6,409 nucleotides of DNA from an uncultured Lachnospiraceae bacterium (GTDB lineage Bacteria > Bacillota > Clostridia > Lachnospirales > Lachnospiraceae), in assembly GCA_948441955.1 (NCBI GenBank), contig CAOJQZ010000103.1, positions 1-6,409 of the forward strand, given 5' to 3'. The first letter of the stretch is position 1, and every line of letters starts with the position of its first letter. The notes under the pieces are model-generated. The model was given only the letters and a program-made list of their open reading frames with translations, was not told the origin of the DNA and did not search any database. The position numbers and the translations under genes were made by a program. Below, in pieces: positions 1 to 6,095 of the stretch.

Positions 1-313
1 CGTTTTTCAGAAGAATTCCCTTTATCACACTATAATTACCCGGCAACCCCACATCCTCGTCTGTGTACTTCAGCTGATAATTGACAGATGGCCCCATATA
101 AGCAATCTCTCCCTGCACGACGCTCCACAGCTGACCTTTTTCTTCAAAAAACAGACTTACTGAAAGCGTGTCTCCCCCTGACAGACGAAGGCCCTTGCCG
201 TGAATATGAACCGTACTTTCCCTCTCCTCTTGTTCCACCTTCACGAACCCCACATTGCGTGTCCGTTTTCCTTGCTCGTATTCATACAGATAGCGAATAA
301 ATCGTTTCAACAT
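1..313 (-). CDS. Uncharacterised Lachnospiraceae protein, N-terminal 104 residues (partial)
   Basis: The open frame starts at ATG 313-311 and runs off the left edge without a stop, giving 104 codons plus one base. It starts MLKRFIRYLYEYEQGKRTRN and continues with alternating beta-like segments (VGFVKVE, STVHIHGKGLRL, TLSVSLFFEEKG, LWSVVQGEIAYMG). No signal peptide or membrane segment is visible in this part; the protein is probably cytoplasmic. From memory this N-terminus recurs in Lachnospiraceae hypothetical proteins, possibly the family named DUF6128, but I cannot confirm the name. A GGAAG element lies 4 nt before the start. It follows the dGTPase gene in the same direction after 55 nt with no evident terminator, so co-transcription is plausible. 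No function can be assigned. Confidence 0.75.
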   Translation of the reverse strand, partial: MLKRFIRYLYEYEQGKRTRNVGFVKVEQEERESTVHIHGKGLRLSGGDTLSVSLFFEEKGQLWSVVQGEIAYMGPSVNYQLKYTDEDVGLPGNYSVIKGILLKN

Positions 314-368
314 CCCACTTCCAATATTATATCATTTATCACAATCTATTCCGCCTCTCTGGAAAAAA

Positions 369-1793
369 TTACATAATCGCCTTTAATTCCTGATATAACC
401 TTTTGGCATAGCTGTCTGTCATGCCGCACACATAGTCTGTCACCAAAAGCAGCCTGAGATACAGTTTCTCAACCTCCGCCCTGCCTTCTGCATGATGATG
501 ATATGCCCTTTTATAATTACTGGAAATAAAAGATATCATTCTCAAGTCAATAGAATCCATCGCTTCTTTCTCATCGTCATATTTTATAACTGCCGTTACA
601 AATTTATCCATGAGAAAATCAATCATAGCTGCCTCAGAAACCTCCATGCGGTATATAGCTTCCGTTGTAAATACCTCCCTATACGCAAGGCTTCCAAGGA
701 GTTCCATAAGCCTGTCTGCAAAAGTGTCATGAAACAGATCATATTTATATTCTCCCGCCATAATTTCCCTGTAATTTGACGTAAATCCATAGGTGGCGCA
801 GTTAATCAGAAAGCCCTGTACACGAACAATCCAGTTTTTGATAGCATATTCTTCCGGATTATCCACATGCTTTTCTTTCCCCCTCTGGTAAAGCTCCATC
901 AGCTTATCTGCGGGTCTGAAGATCTCCCTCCCGGCATCCTGTATCTCCTGCAGAGCTCTTAACTCCTCCAACAGCTTATAGTACGTTATAAATCCTTTTA
1001 TAAATGCATCCTCAATATCTGCCGTTTTATATGCAATATCGTCTGCAGCCTCCAGAATATAAGTAAGAGGATGCCGGCATCCTCTTGTTCCCGTCTCCTG
1101 TTGAATATCCTCAAAAATATCTGCATCCGCGTAATAATAGCCCAGTTTTTTATCTTTTATATTCCCATTCCCTTTATTAATCTGTGTAGATGCCACCGGG
1201 TATTTTACAATTGTATTAAGAAGCGCATAGGTTAGATTCATTCCCTGTTCATCCACAAGAAAATGAAGCTTTGTAACAAGCCGCAGCGCCTGAGCGTTTC
1301 CCTCAAAATGATAAAAATCCTCTCTCATCTGCGGGGTCAATGTCTGCTCCACTGACCTTCCGTGATAAGAAAGCTCCGGCAACTTTCTTTTAAACCATTC
1401 CCTTATAGCCGTCTCCCCGAAATGTCCAAAGGGAGGGTTTCCAATATCATGAATCAAGCCCGCGCACTGCAGGATGCTGCAGATATCCTCCTTCATACGC
1501 AAAGTAAACTCCCCATCCTTCTTATAAGCCAAAATATTCTCTCCGATATTCTGGCCGAGAGATTTTGCAAATGAAGAGACCTCCATTGAATGGGTCAGCC
1601 TTGTACGTATAAAATCGCTCTTGTCAAGAGGAAAAACCTGTGTCTTATCCTGAAGCCGCCGAAAGGATGCGCTGCCAATGATACGGTGATAATCCTTCTC
1701 AAACTCACTTCTTAGATCTGTACTTTTTATATCTCTGTTTCTTCCTGCCGCCCCCCGGCATCTCTTTGTCGACAGTAATTGCGCCCAGTTCAT
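369..1793 (-). CDS. dgt: dGTPase (deoxyguanosinetriphosphate triphosphohydrolase), HD superfamily
   Basis: This 474-residue cytoplasmic enzyme should hydrolyse dGTP (possibly other dNTPs) to the deoxynucleoside and triphosphate. The HD metal site is complete: H68 in RTRLTHSMEV, H115-D116 in GLIHDIGNPPFGHFGE, and D251 in EAADDIAYKTAD. H124 and E127 in GHFGE match the catalytic His/Glu pair known from E. coli Dgt. Near the N-terminus, FRRLQDKTQVFPL (44-56) is the usual nucleotide-site motif, and HFEGNAQALR (162-171) is also typical. The length is close to E. coli Dgt (about 505 aa) and longer than the roughly 340-aa clostridial form often found beside dnaG. The ATG at 1793 is supported by AAGGAG at 1803-1808 with 9 nt spacing. 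It lies 21 nt after the HTH gene, so the two are very likely co-transcribed. A perfect 22-bp palindrome (1065-1086) lies in codons 236-243. The symbol is by family; substrate preference is not shown by the sequence. Confidence 0.95.
   Translation of the reverse strand: MNWAQLLSTKRCRGAAGRNRDIKSTDLRSEFEKDYHRIIGSASFRRLQDKTQVFPLDKSDFIRTRLTHSMEVSSFAKSLGQNIGENILAYKKDGEFTLRMKEDICSILQCAGLIHDIGNPPFGHFGETAIREWFKRKLPELSYHGRSVEQTLTPQMREDFYHFEGNAQALRLVTKLHFLVDEQGMNLTYALLNTIVKYPVASTQINKGNGNIKDKKLGYYYADADIFEDIQQETGTRGCRHPLTYILEAADDIAYKTADIEDAFIKGFITYYKLLEELRALQEIQDAGREIFRPADKLMELYQRGKEKHVDNPEEYAIKNWIVRVQGFLINCATYGFTSNYREIMAGEYKYDLFHDTFADRLMELLGSLAYREVFTTEAIYRMEVSEAAMIDFLMDKFVTAVIKYDDEKEAMDSIDLRMISFISSNYKRAYHHHAEGRAEVEKLYLRLLLVTDYVCGMTDSYAKRLYQELKAIM
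1065..1086. repeat. Perfect 22-bp palindrome inside dgt
   Basis: The arm AAGAGGATGCC is followed directly by its reverse complement GGCATCCTCTT with no spacer. It lies in the dgt coding region, covering the stretch TRGCRHPLT just before the conserved EAADDIAYK motif. RNA from either strand could fold into a stable hairpin. Confidence 0.9.
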
Positions 1794-1814
1794 TATCCTT
1801 AGCTCCTTATCCTG

Positions 1815-2753
1815 CTAGTCAAGATAAATCGGCGGTTCATAGTCGTTTCCCAAAAGGGCCTTCTTACGCTCCTGGTAACCCAGGAATGCCCACTCCGTCA
1901 TATCCGTCCACCTGTGTTCCGCACGATCATATACCTGTACATATCCTATTCGGTCAGGATGCATTCTTACACTGTTTGTTTTATACTCTTTTCCGGTATA
2001 GGGATTCACATCACCCAGCTCCGTATCCTCATCTGCATCCATATACATCCCATTTGCAATGTACAAATCCTCGTCTGCCTCATAACCGGCTTGATACACC
2101 TCCATGTCCTCGTCTGCATCTGCCAGCTCAATTTCCTCAAAGCCGCCTTCATCCTCCGAAATTTCCCAGGAAGGTTCCTCCCTCCTGTTTCTGTGAAGAT
2201 AAGATTTCCAGCCCCTGGATTTTTCTTCATTTTCAGAAATAAAGCTTCTCCGTCCCTTTCTTCCTTCCGCCTCCAGCGCCTCCACCTCAGCCAAAAGCTC
2301 CTCAACGCTGCTTGAAGATTTCAGCTGCTCCGGCATGTCCGGTGCGCTTTCATTTATATTTCCCCGAACTGTTTCCTCCTCTTCTATCGCGTCCAGCCTC
2401 TCGTGAATATCCAGAAGTTCTCCAATCGTTATATCACGTTCTCTTACTGGCGCTTCCTCCGCCGCTGCGGAAGCTTCCGCAGCCGATACTTTCTCCGTCT
2501 CTTTCTGCCGGACGTCCTGAGGGACAGAAACATTTTCCCCTAATATACTAAGCTGAAGAGGACATTCCAATATCCCCGCTATCATACGCATATCCTGCTC
2601 CTGAAAATTATCTCTCGACAGTCTTTGGGTAAGATTTTGCCGGGACATCTTCTTTCCTGTCTTTTCCTCAATCAGACCGGCAAGCTCCTTTATCGTCATT
2701 CTTTTACGGTTTAAAACAATTTTAACCTGCTCCCCAAACGTTAATTCAAGCAT
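1815..2753 (-). CDS. HTH (XRE/Cro-like) protein with acidic linker and C-terminal block of unknown function
   Basis: The protein has 312 residues in three parts. Residues 1-72 look like a compact helix-turn-helix domain: MTIKELAGLIEEKTG (19-33) as the first helix of the motif and MSRQNLTQRLSR (36-47) as the likely recognition helix. Residues 73-248 are a low-complexity linker rich in Glu, Asp and Ala, with three ADED copies at 213-216, 226-229 and 240-243. Residues 249-312 (from VNPYTGKEYKTN to PPIYLD) are aromatic-rich and look folded. I recall the N-terminal domain as common in Lachnospiraceae hypothetical proteins; the whole protein has no known function to me. The ATG at 2753 has AGGAGG at 2761-2766, 7 nt spacing. 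It lies 46 nt after the HD hydrolase gene and 21 nt before dgt. A transcription regulator or nucleoid-type DNA-binding role is inferred from the HTH only. Confidence 0.85.
   Translation of the reverse strand: MLELTFGEQVKIVLNRKRMTIKELAGLIEEKTGKKMSRQNLTQRLSRDNFQEQDMRMIAGILECPLQLSILGENVSVPQDVRQKETEKVSAAEASAAAEEAPVRERDITIGELLDIHERLDAIEEEETVRGNINESAPDMPEQLKSSSSVEELLAEVEALEAEGRKGRRSFISENEEKSRGWKSYLHRNRREEPSWEISEDEGGFEEIELADADEDMEVYQAGYEADEDLYIANGMYMDADEDTELGDVNPYTGKEYKTNSVRMHPDRIGYVQVYDRAEHRWTDMTEWAFLGYQERKKALLGNDYEPPIYLD
2464..2483. repeat. Perfect 20-bp palindrome inside the HTH gene linker
   Basis: GCTGCGGAAGCTTCCGCAGC is its own reverse complement over all 20 bases. It encodes part of the Ala/Glu/Ser stretch at residues 90-98 of the HTH protein, where GCN, GAA and TCC codons make such symmetry easier to reach by chance. 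It shares no motif with the palindrome in dgt. Confidence 0.9.
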
Positions 2754-2799
2754 TTTGGTCCCTCCTGATTATTTTTATACATGCCCCCGTTTCATCCTT

Positions 2800-3363
2800 T
2801 TACAGCCCCAGCTTATCTGCAATCGCCGTCATCTCCTCCAGCGCTACATCAATCAGATCATCCAGACTAAGTCCGGTAAATTCAATACTTTCCATATAAT
2901 CTCTGTTTGCACCTGCTGCAAACCTGCTCTCATTAAACCTCTTTATAACTGACTTATGTTTAACACTTGCCACCTTTTTATCCGGATAGATCTGTGCCAC
3001 TGCCTTTACAAATCCACTCATAGGATCAGCCGCCAATATGGAATATTGAAGCTTCGTCCTTGCTTTCGTCCTGCTCTTGGGATTATGGGCACAGATCGCA
3101 TCAAACAAAACCTTATCCTCAACGCCTTCTTTTTTAAGTATCTCAACCGACGTTGGTCCATGTACGCTCATATCATGCTGCCAATCGCACTGCTCCTCAT
3201 CAAGGTCATGAAGAAGCCCTACAATTCCCCAGTACTCCACGTCATCCGGCGCAAGACGTTTCGCAAGTCCCCGCATAATGGCTTCTACCGCATAGGAATG
3301 TGTAATATAGTTCTCACCTTTCATGTATTTCATCAATATATCATGTGCCTGTTCTCTATTCAT
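2800..3363 (-). CDS. HD-domain metal-dependent phosphohydrolase
   Basis: This small cytoplasmic HD-superfamily hydrolase has 187 residues from the ATG at 3363. Candidate metal ligands are in family order: H22 (ITHSYAVEAIM), H52-D53 (GLLHDLDEEQ), H68 (SVHGPTS), H93 (AICAHNP) and D113 (ILAADPMSGF). The layout matches small HDIG-type proteins common in Clostridia; the substrate, probably a nucleotide or other phosphoester, is not determinable. An ATG 9 nt upstream (3372) is possible, but GGGAGG at 3373-3378 directly abuts it, whereas it sits 9 nt from the ATG at 3363, so the downstream start (MNREQAHDIL) is preferred. The gene begins 17 nt after the GT-B-like gene stop, which indicates operon membership. 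It is the first of two HD hydrolases in the run, the other being dgt. Confidence 0.88.
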   Translation of the reverse strand: MNREQAHDILMKYMKGENYITHSYAVEAIMRGLAKRLAPDDVEYWGIVGLLHDLDEEQCDWQHDMSVHGPTSVEILKKEGVEDKVLFDAICAHNPKSRTKARTKLQYSILAADPMSGFVKAVAQIYPDKKVASVKHKSVIKRFNESRFAAGANRDYMESIEFTGLSLDDLIDVALEEMTAIADKLGL

Positions 3364-3380
3364 AAAAATCATCCTCCCAT

Positions 3381-4739
3381 TTATTCATCCACAATTTCCA
3401 CATCCTGTATCATCACCGGCTTTCCCGCCTCCTGGCACAGCTGCACCAGACTGCTGTGATCGCCGTAATACGCATCGCAAAGGGCAATTGCCCGATCAAG
3501 CTCTGCCGTATCGTCATAGATTCCAAAACCTTCTTCTCTGTACCATTCCACCAGCTTTTTATATTCCTGCCACAACTGCGGTCTCATAGATTCTATCGTA
3601 GCTTTGATAAGCGGATGGGGTCTCCAGAGCAGCGCCGTCTCCTCTTTATTCTGCTTAAATATCCGGAACACGCTCTTCATTTTCCCAATCATCTTATCCT
3701 CATGCTGCAGGAGCGCAGTTACACTATTATTATAAAGAATGAGCTTCCTCCACTGTCCGTCTTCTTTTTCTATAATCCGCTCCCATTCCTCCGGAATATC
3801 TACATTCTCCTTACGGGTGCTGAGAACTTTATCCATCTTCGGCGAACCAAGCCCTGATATTCTGCCTTCCCAATATTTCCGGGTAAATCCATGCTCTGCC
3901 GTATATTCTGTCAGTACGTCAATATAGACCCTGCGCATATTTTCTGACTGGACGATCACCTGGTCTGCATGAAGCACACCCGGCGCAGTACAAAAATGTT
4001 CAATGCCTTTTCTCTCATCCGGGTCATCGGGATTAGGCTCCGCCAGAACGAAATATGGAATATATACCAGCTTATTTGTAAAGTTTTTCAGATTCTTTGT
4101 AAAGAAAAACGGATCTACGCTTGTGACAAAATTACAGTCATCATAGGGGTTGTGAATAAATATAATATCCGGAAATCTTTTCGTAAAATCATACTCCTTA
4201 TAGTGCGTCACCGGCACATAATCCGGGTATTCCTCTCCCTCATAATGTATCTCCTTAAAGCTTCCGTCCGGATTCTTATCATAATAAGGAATCGGAACCA
4301 CATATGCGTCGCAGTCCTTATCTTTATCTGCTGCCATCCACACACTCTCAAGAGAATCCCACATGGAGGCTTTATAAGGCAGAAATACCACCTCCAGCCT
4401 GTCCGGTACCTCGGCGCTGATTGCCCTTCGAATCTGTCTCAGGTGATTCACAAGGTCCTTTTGCATCTCCCGCCGTTTTATAGGATGCCTTACAACCAGA
4501 GTCATCTCATACAGGCACTCGCAGTACTCCTCGAGCCTTGACACACTGTCTGTATCGTCTCCGTATACTTCTTCAATCTCATTTCCCATCATAATTGCAG
4601 TATCCTGACAATCCGCCAGAAGCTGAAGAATCCCTTCTTCGTTGATCTCCGTCCTGCTTACTGCATCTTTAAGCACCTTGTTCGCCTTTTCCAGTGAACC
4701 CGTCATGGAAAGCAGCTGCTGTCTTACCGCTCGGCTCAT
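3381..4739 (-). CDS. GT-B-like protein resembling CDP-glycerol glycerophosphotransferase
   Basis: The protein has 452 residues and no signal peptide or obvious membrane helix. Residues 1-110 are predicted helical and charged. A first Rossmann-like half follows (LEVVFLPYKASMWDSLESVW 115-134, AYVVPIPYY 145-153, FPDIIFIHNPYDD 189-201, LVYIPYFVL 224-232). The C-terminal half carries features that resemble the TagB/TagF-type fold: LGSPKMDK (297-304), LLWRPHPL (370-377) and DAYYGDHSSLVQLCQEAGKPVM (422-443, in place of the usual D-x-SS-x-x-x-E stretch). Known members transfer glycerol phosphate in wall teichoic acid or related polymers; here only the fold family is suggested, and the donor and acceptor are unknown. 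The start at ATG 4739 has GAGGAG at 4749-4754, 9 nt away. Its start codon overlaps the stop of a 21-codon ORF. It lies downstream of a glycosyltransferase gene, which supports a surface-glycan role. Confidence 0.7.
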   Translation of the reverse strand: MSRAVRQQLLSMTGSLEKANKVLKDAVSRTEINEEGILQLLADCQDTAIMMGNEIEEVYGDDTDSVSRLEEYCECLYEMTLVVRHPIKRREMQKDLVNHLRQIRRAISAEVPDRLEVVFLPYKASMWDSLESVWMAADKDKDCDAYVVPIPYYDKNPDGSFKEIHYEGEEYPDYVPVTHYKEYDFTKRFPDIIFIHNPYDDCNFVTSVDPFFFTKNLKNFTNKLVYIPYFVLAEPNPDDPDERKGIEHFCTAPGVLHADQVIVQSENMRRVYIDVLTEYTAEHGFTRKYWEGRISGLGSPKMDKVLSTRKENVDIPEEWERIIEKEDGQWRKLILYNNSVTALLQHEDKMIGKMKSVFRIFKQNKEETALLWRPHPLIKATIESMRPQLWQEYKKLVEWYREEGFGIYDDTAELDRAIALCDAYYGDHSSLVQLCQEAGKPVMIQDVEIVDE

Positions 4740-4801
4740 ATTATAACTCTCCTCATCTCTGGTTTACGTTTTCTTATATAATATCGTATTGTATACATCA
4801 T
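4736..4801 (-). CDS. Small ORF, 21-aa basic peptide, translationally coupled to next gene
   Basis: In the 101-nt gap after the glycosyltransferase, ATG 4801-4799 opens a 21-codon frame, MMYTIRYYIRKRKPEMRRVI plus a final I. It is preceded by AGGAGG (4810-4815) at an ideal 8 nt spacing. The stop TGA (4738-4736) shares the sequence ATGA with the start of the GT-B-like gene, the classic arrangement for termination-reinitiation coupling. The peptide has five Arg and two Lys against one Glu. The ribosome binding site of the next gene (GAGGAG 4749-4754) lies within codons 16-18. It could be a leader peptide that tunes translation of the next gene, a real small protein, or a chance ORF in an AT-rich gap. 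I do not recognise it. Confidence 0.5.
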   Translation of the reverse strand: MMYTIRYYIRKRKPEMRRVII

Positions 4802-4809
4802 AACTTAAG

Positions 4810-4815
4810 CCTCCT
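4810..4815 (-). promoter_or_regulatory. Strong ribosome binding site for the 21-codon ORF
   Basis: AGGAGG (within AGAGGAGG) on the - strand is 8 nt upstream of the tandem ATG ATG at 4801-4796. It is as good a match to the anti-Shine-Dalgarno as any in the window and has no other start codon within range, which is the main argument that the small ORF is translated. Confidence 0.7.
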
Positions 4816-4830
4816 CTTTGAATTAGATAT

Positions 4831-4870
4831 CCTGCCGCCCTCACAGACTCTTCAGTCTTTCCCCGGCAGG
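4831..4870 (-). other. Nested inverted repeat at the 3' end of the glycosyltransferase gene
   Basis: Outer arms CCTGCCG (4870-4864 on the - strand) and CGGCAGG (4837-4831) pair perfectly over 7 bp. Between them, AGACT and AGTCT form an inner 5-bp stem with a GAAG loop (4858-4845). The gene stop (4843-4841) is inside the structure. There is no following U-tract (the next bases are ATATCTAATT), so it is not a standard intrinsic terminator. It may be an RNA stabiliser, a weak attenuator, or chance. Confidence 0.4.
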
Positions 4871-5908
4871 CTCATACCCGTCTGCCTTAGCCATTCTGTA
4901 ATACCGGACTGCCTCCTCTCTTCTCCCATTCACCTCGAACCACACGCCGAGATTATACGCCGCCTTAAAGGAACCGTTTCCTTTTACACCCTCATGCTCC
5001 GGCACTTCTCCGATTTCCAGACACCTCCTATAGCATTTCTCGATTTCCGGCAGATATCCTATATATTTCTTCACATCTGAGAATATCGCCTTTGTATAAA
5101 AAGTTCCGCAGGCAAAGTGATAATCCGCATATTCACCCAGGGTTTCCTTCTCCCTCTCTATTAACTGAAAGCCTTCTTCATATTTCTTTACCTCCAGCAG
5201 ATTATATATGTAGGATATGATTCCGCCTGTCCTATACCCTGTCCCATTCTCCGGCACAAGCTCATAAAACTTTGCAAAATACGCATCTGCTCTCTCATAC
5301 TCTTTCATAAGCCACAATGTCCTGGAAACCTGATATAATATGTAGGCATCCTCCGGATGCTGTAAAAGCTCTTCAAGAAGAATCTCAAGATTACGTTCCC
5401 CTTTCCCTCCCTGCAGATATCCATCATGCTCAAATACAAGGGGGAGCGGAGCAATGGGGAGCCCGCTTACAACCTGCTCATGTACCCTTCCCGCATAAAA
5501 TGTCCCGCATGGGATAAAACGCGTCGTGTAAGTACAACTTTTGCTGACTTCCCCGCTTTCTTCTCTGTAGCTGTCATATCTTCTTATGGCGCCCGCAGAT
5601 CCGCCCCGTTCGGCAAAACGCTGCAGATCCTTTTTCTTTCCAGAAACCAGATATTCATCTGCGTCCAGAACCAGATTCCACTGACAGGCAGACTGCTTCA
5701 AAGCATAGTTTCTCGCCGCCGCAAAATCGTTCTTCCACTGAAAATGGGAAATATGGGCGCCAAATTCCTCCGCTATCTTCATTGTATCGTCCGTAGAGCC
5801 TGTATCTGTGATATAAATCTCATCCACAAGCTTTTTCGCCCGCGACAGACACTTTCTTAGACTCCTTTCTTCATTTTTCACAATCATAACCAGACCGATC
5901 GTCTTCAT
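4841..5908 (-). CDS. Family 2 glycosyltransferase with TPR-like C-terminal region
   Basis: This cytoplasmic protein has 355 residues from the ATG at 5908. The N-terminal GT-A domain is clear: IGLVMIVKNEERSLRKCL (4-21), DEIYITDTGSTDDT (29-42) and the metal-binding LDADEYL (81-87). FYAGRVHEQV (137-146) and the following FEHDGY (159-164) are typical of the subgroup that includes SunS-like and other VKNEE-type transferases. After about residue 175 the chain is helical with TPR-like pairs, for example AYILYQVSRTLWLMKEYERADAYF (188-211) and AAYNLGVWFEVNGRREEAVRYY (316-337), as often seen in this subgroup. Nucleotide sugar and acceptor (protein, peptide or glycan) are unknown. A GTG at 5914 extends the frame by two codons, but GGAG at 5916-5919 is only 1 nt from it and 7 nt from the ATG, so the ATG is chosen. 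It is the first gene of the leftward run. Confidence 0.88.
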   Translation of the reverse strand: MKTIGLVMIVKNEERSLRKCLSRAKKLVDEIYITDTGSTDDTMKIAEEFGAHISHFQWKNDFAAARNYALKQSACQWNLVLDADEYLVSGKKKDLQRFAERGGSAGAIRRYDSYREESGEVSKSCTYTTRFIPCGTFYAGRVHEQVVSGLPIAPLPLVFEHDGYLQGGKGERNLEILLEELLQHPEDAYILYQVSRTLWLMKEYERADAYFAKFYELVPENGTGYRTGGIISYIYNLLEVKKYEEGFQLIEREKETLGEYADYHFACGTFYTKAIFSDVKKYIGYLPEIEKCYRRCLEIGEVPEHEGVKGNGSFKAAYNLGVWFEVNGRREEAVRYYRMAKADGYEPAGERLKSL

Positions 5909-5968
5909 CTGCACTCTCCAATCATCTATTTATCCGGCTGAATTTTTTTATTTTATGCACTAACTAAT

Positions 5969-5997
5969 ATCATATACAATTTCCCATCCAAAATCAA
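5969..5997 (-). promoter_or_regulatory. Predicted housekeeping-sigma promoter for the leftward operon
   Basis: On the - strand, TTGATT (5997-5992) is the -35 and TATGAT (5974-5969) the -10, separated by 17 nt. The -10 matches consensus in five of six positions and the -35 in four of six. Transcription would begin near 5962, giving a leader of about 53 nt before the glycosyltransferase start. It is the best promoter match seen upstream of any - strand gene in the window. Confidence 0.6.
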
Positions 5998-6031
5998 TTC
6001 TTTCCAATCCTTTCTGATAATTAAATAATCA

Positions 6032-6060
6032 TTGCATTCTATTTTCCCTCATGCTAAAAT
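6032..6060 (+). promoter_or_regulatory. Predicted promoter for the PilZ-like gene
   Basis: TTGCAT (6032-6037) and TAAAAT (6055-6060) are separated by 17 nt, and a TG at 6052-6053 makes the -10 an extended type (TGCTAAAAT). The -35 is weak (three of six), which the extended -10 may offset. The start would be near 6067, leaving a short leader of about 29 nt that contains the ribosome binding site GAGGAG at 6082-6087. Confidence 0.5.
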
Positions 6061-6095
6061 ACTGTTAATCCCATTTTAAGAGAGGAGTTTATAAT

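Noticed and set aside
88..300. 70-codon + strand open frame opposite the partial left-edge gene
   Set aside because: The - strand frame is open through the window edge, has a ribosome binding site and resembles a known family; the + frame has neither.
326..334. TGATATAAT on the - strand, a perfect extended -10, before the left-edge gene
   Set aside because: Transcription would start near 319, cutting off that gene's ribosome binding site, and no -35 is at the right distance. Most likely an AT-rich coincidence.
1766..2242. 158-codon + strand open frame opposite the HTH gene
   Set aside because: The Pro/His/Ser-rich translation is the expected antisense shadow of an acidic low-complexity coding region.
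2754..2799. Possible promoter (TATAAA at 2774-2779) in the gap before the HTH gene
   Set aside because: No acceptable -35 at 16-18 nt, and the gap is short enough for simple operon read-through.
3364..3372. ATG at 3372 as start of the HD hydrolase
   Set aside because: GGGAGG directly abuts it, so it cannot serve this codon; the ATG at 3363 has 9 nt spacing.
3969..4541. 190-codon open frame on the + strand opposite the GT-B-like gene
   Set aside because: It lies wholly antisense to a gene with clear family motifs, has no good ribosome binding site, and its translation has no recognisable domain.
5909..5914. GTG start two codons upstream for the glycosyltransferase
   Set aside because: The GGAG element would be only 1 nt away; it is 7 nt from the ATG at 5908.
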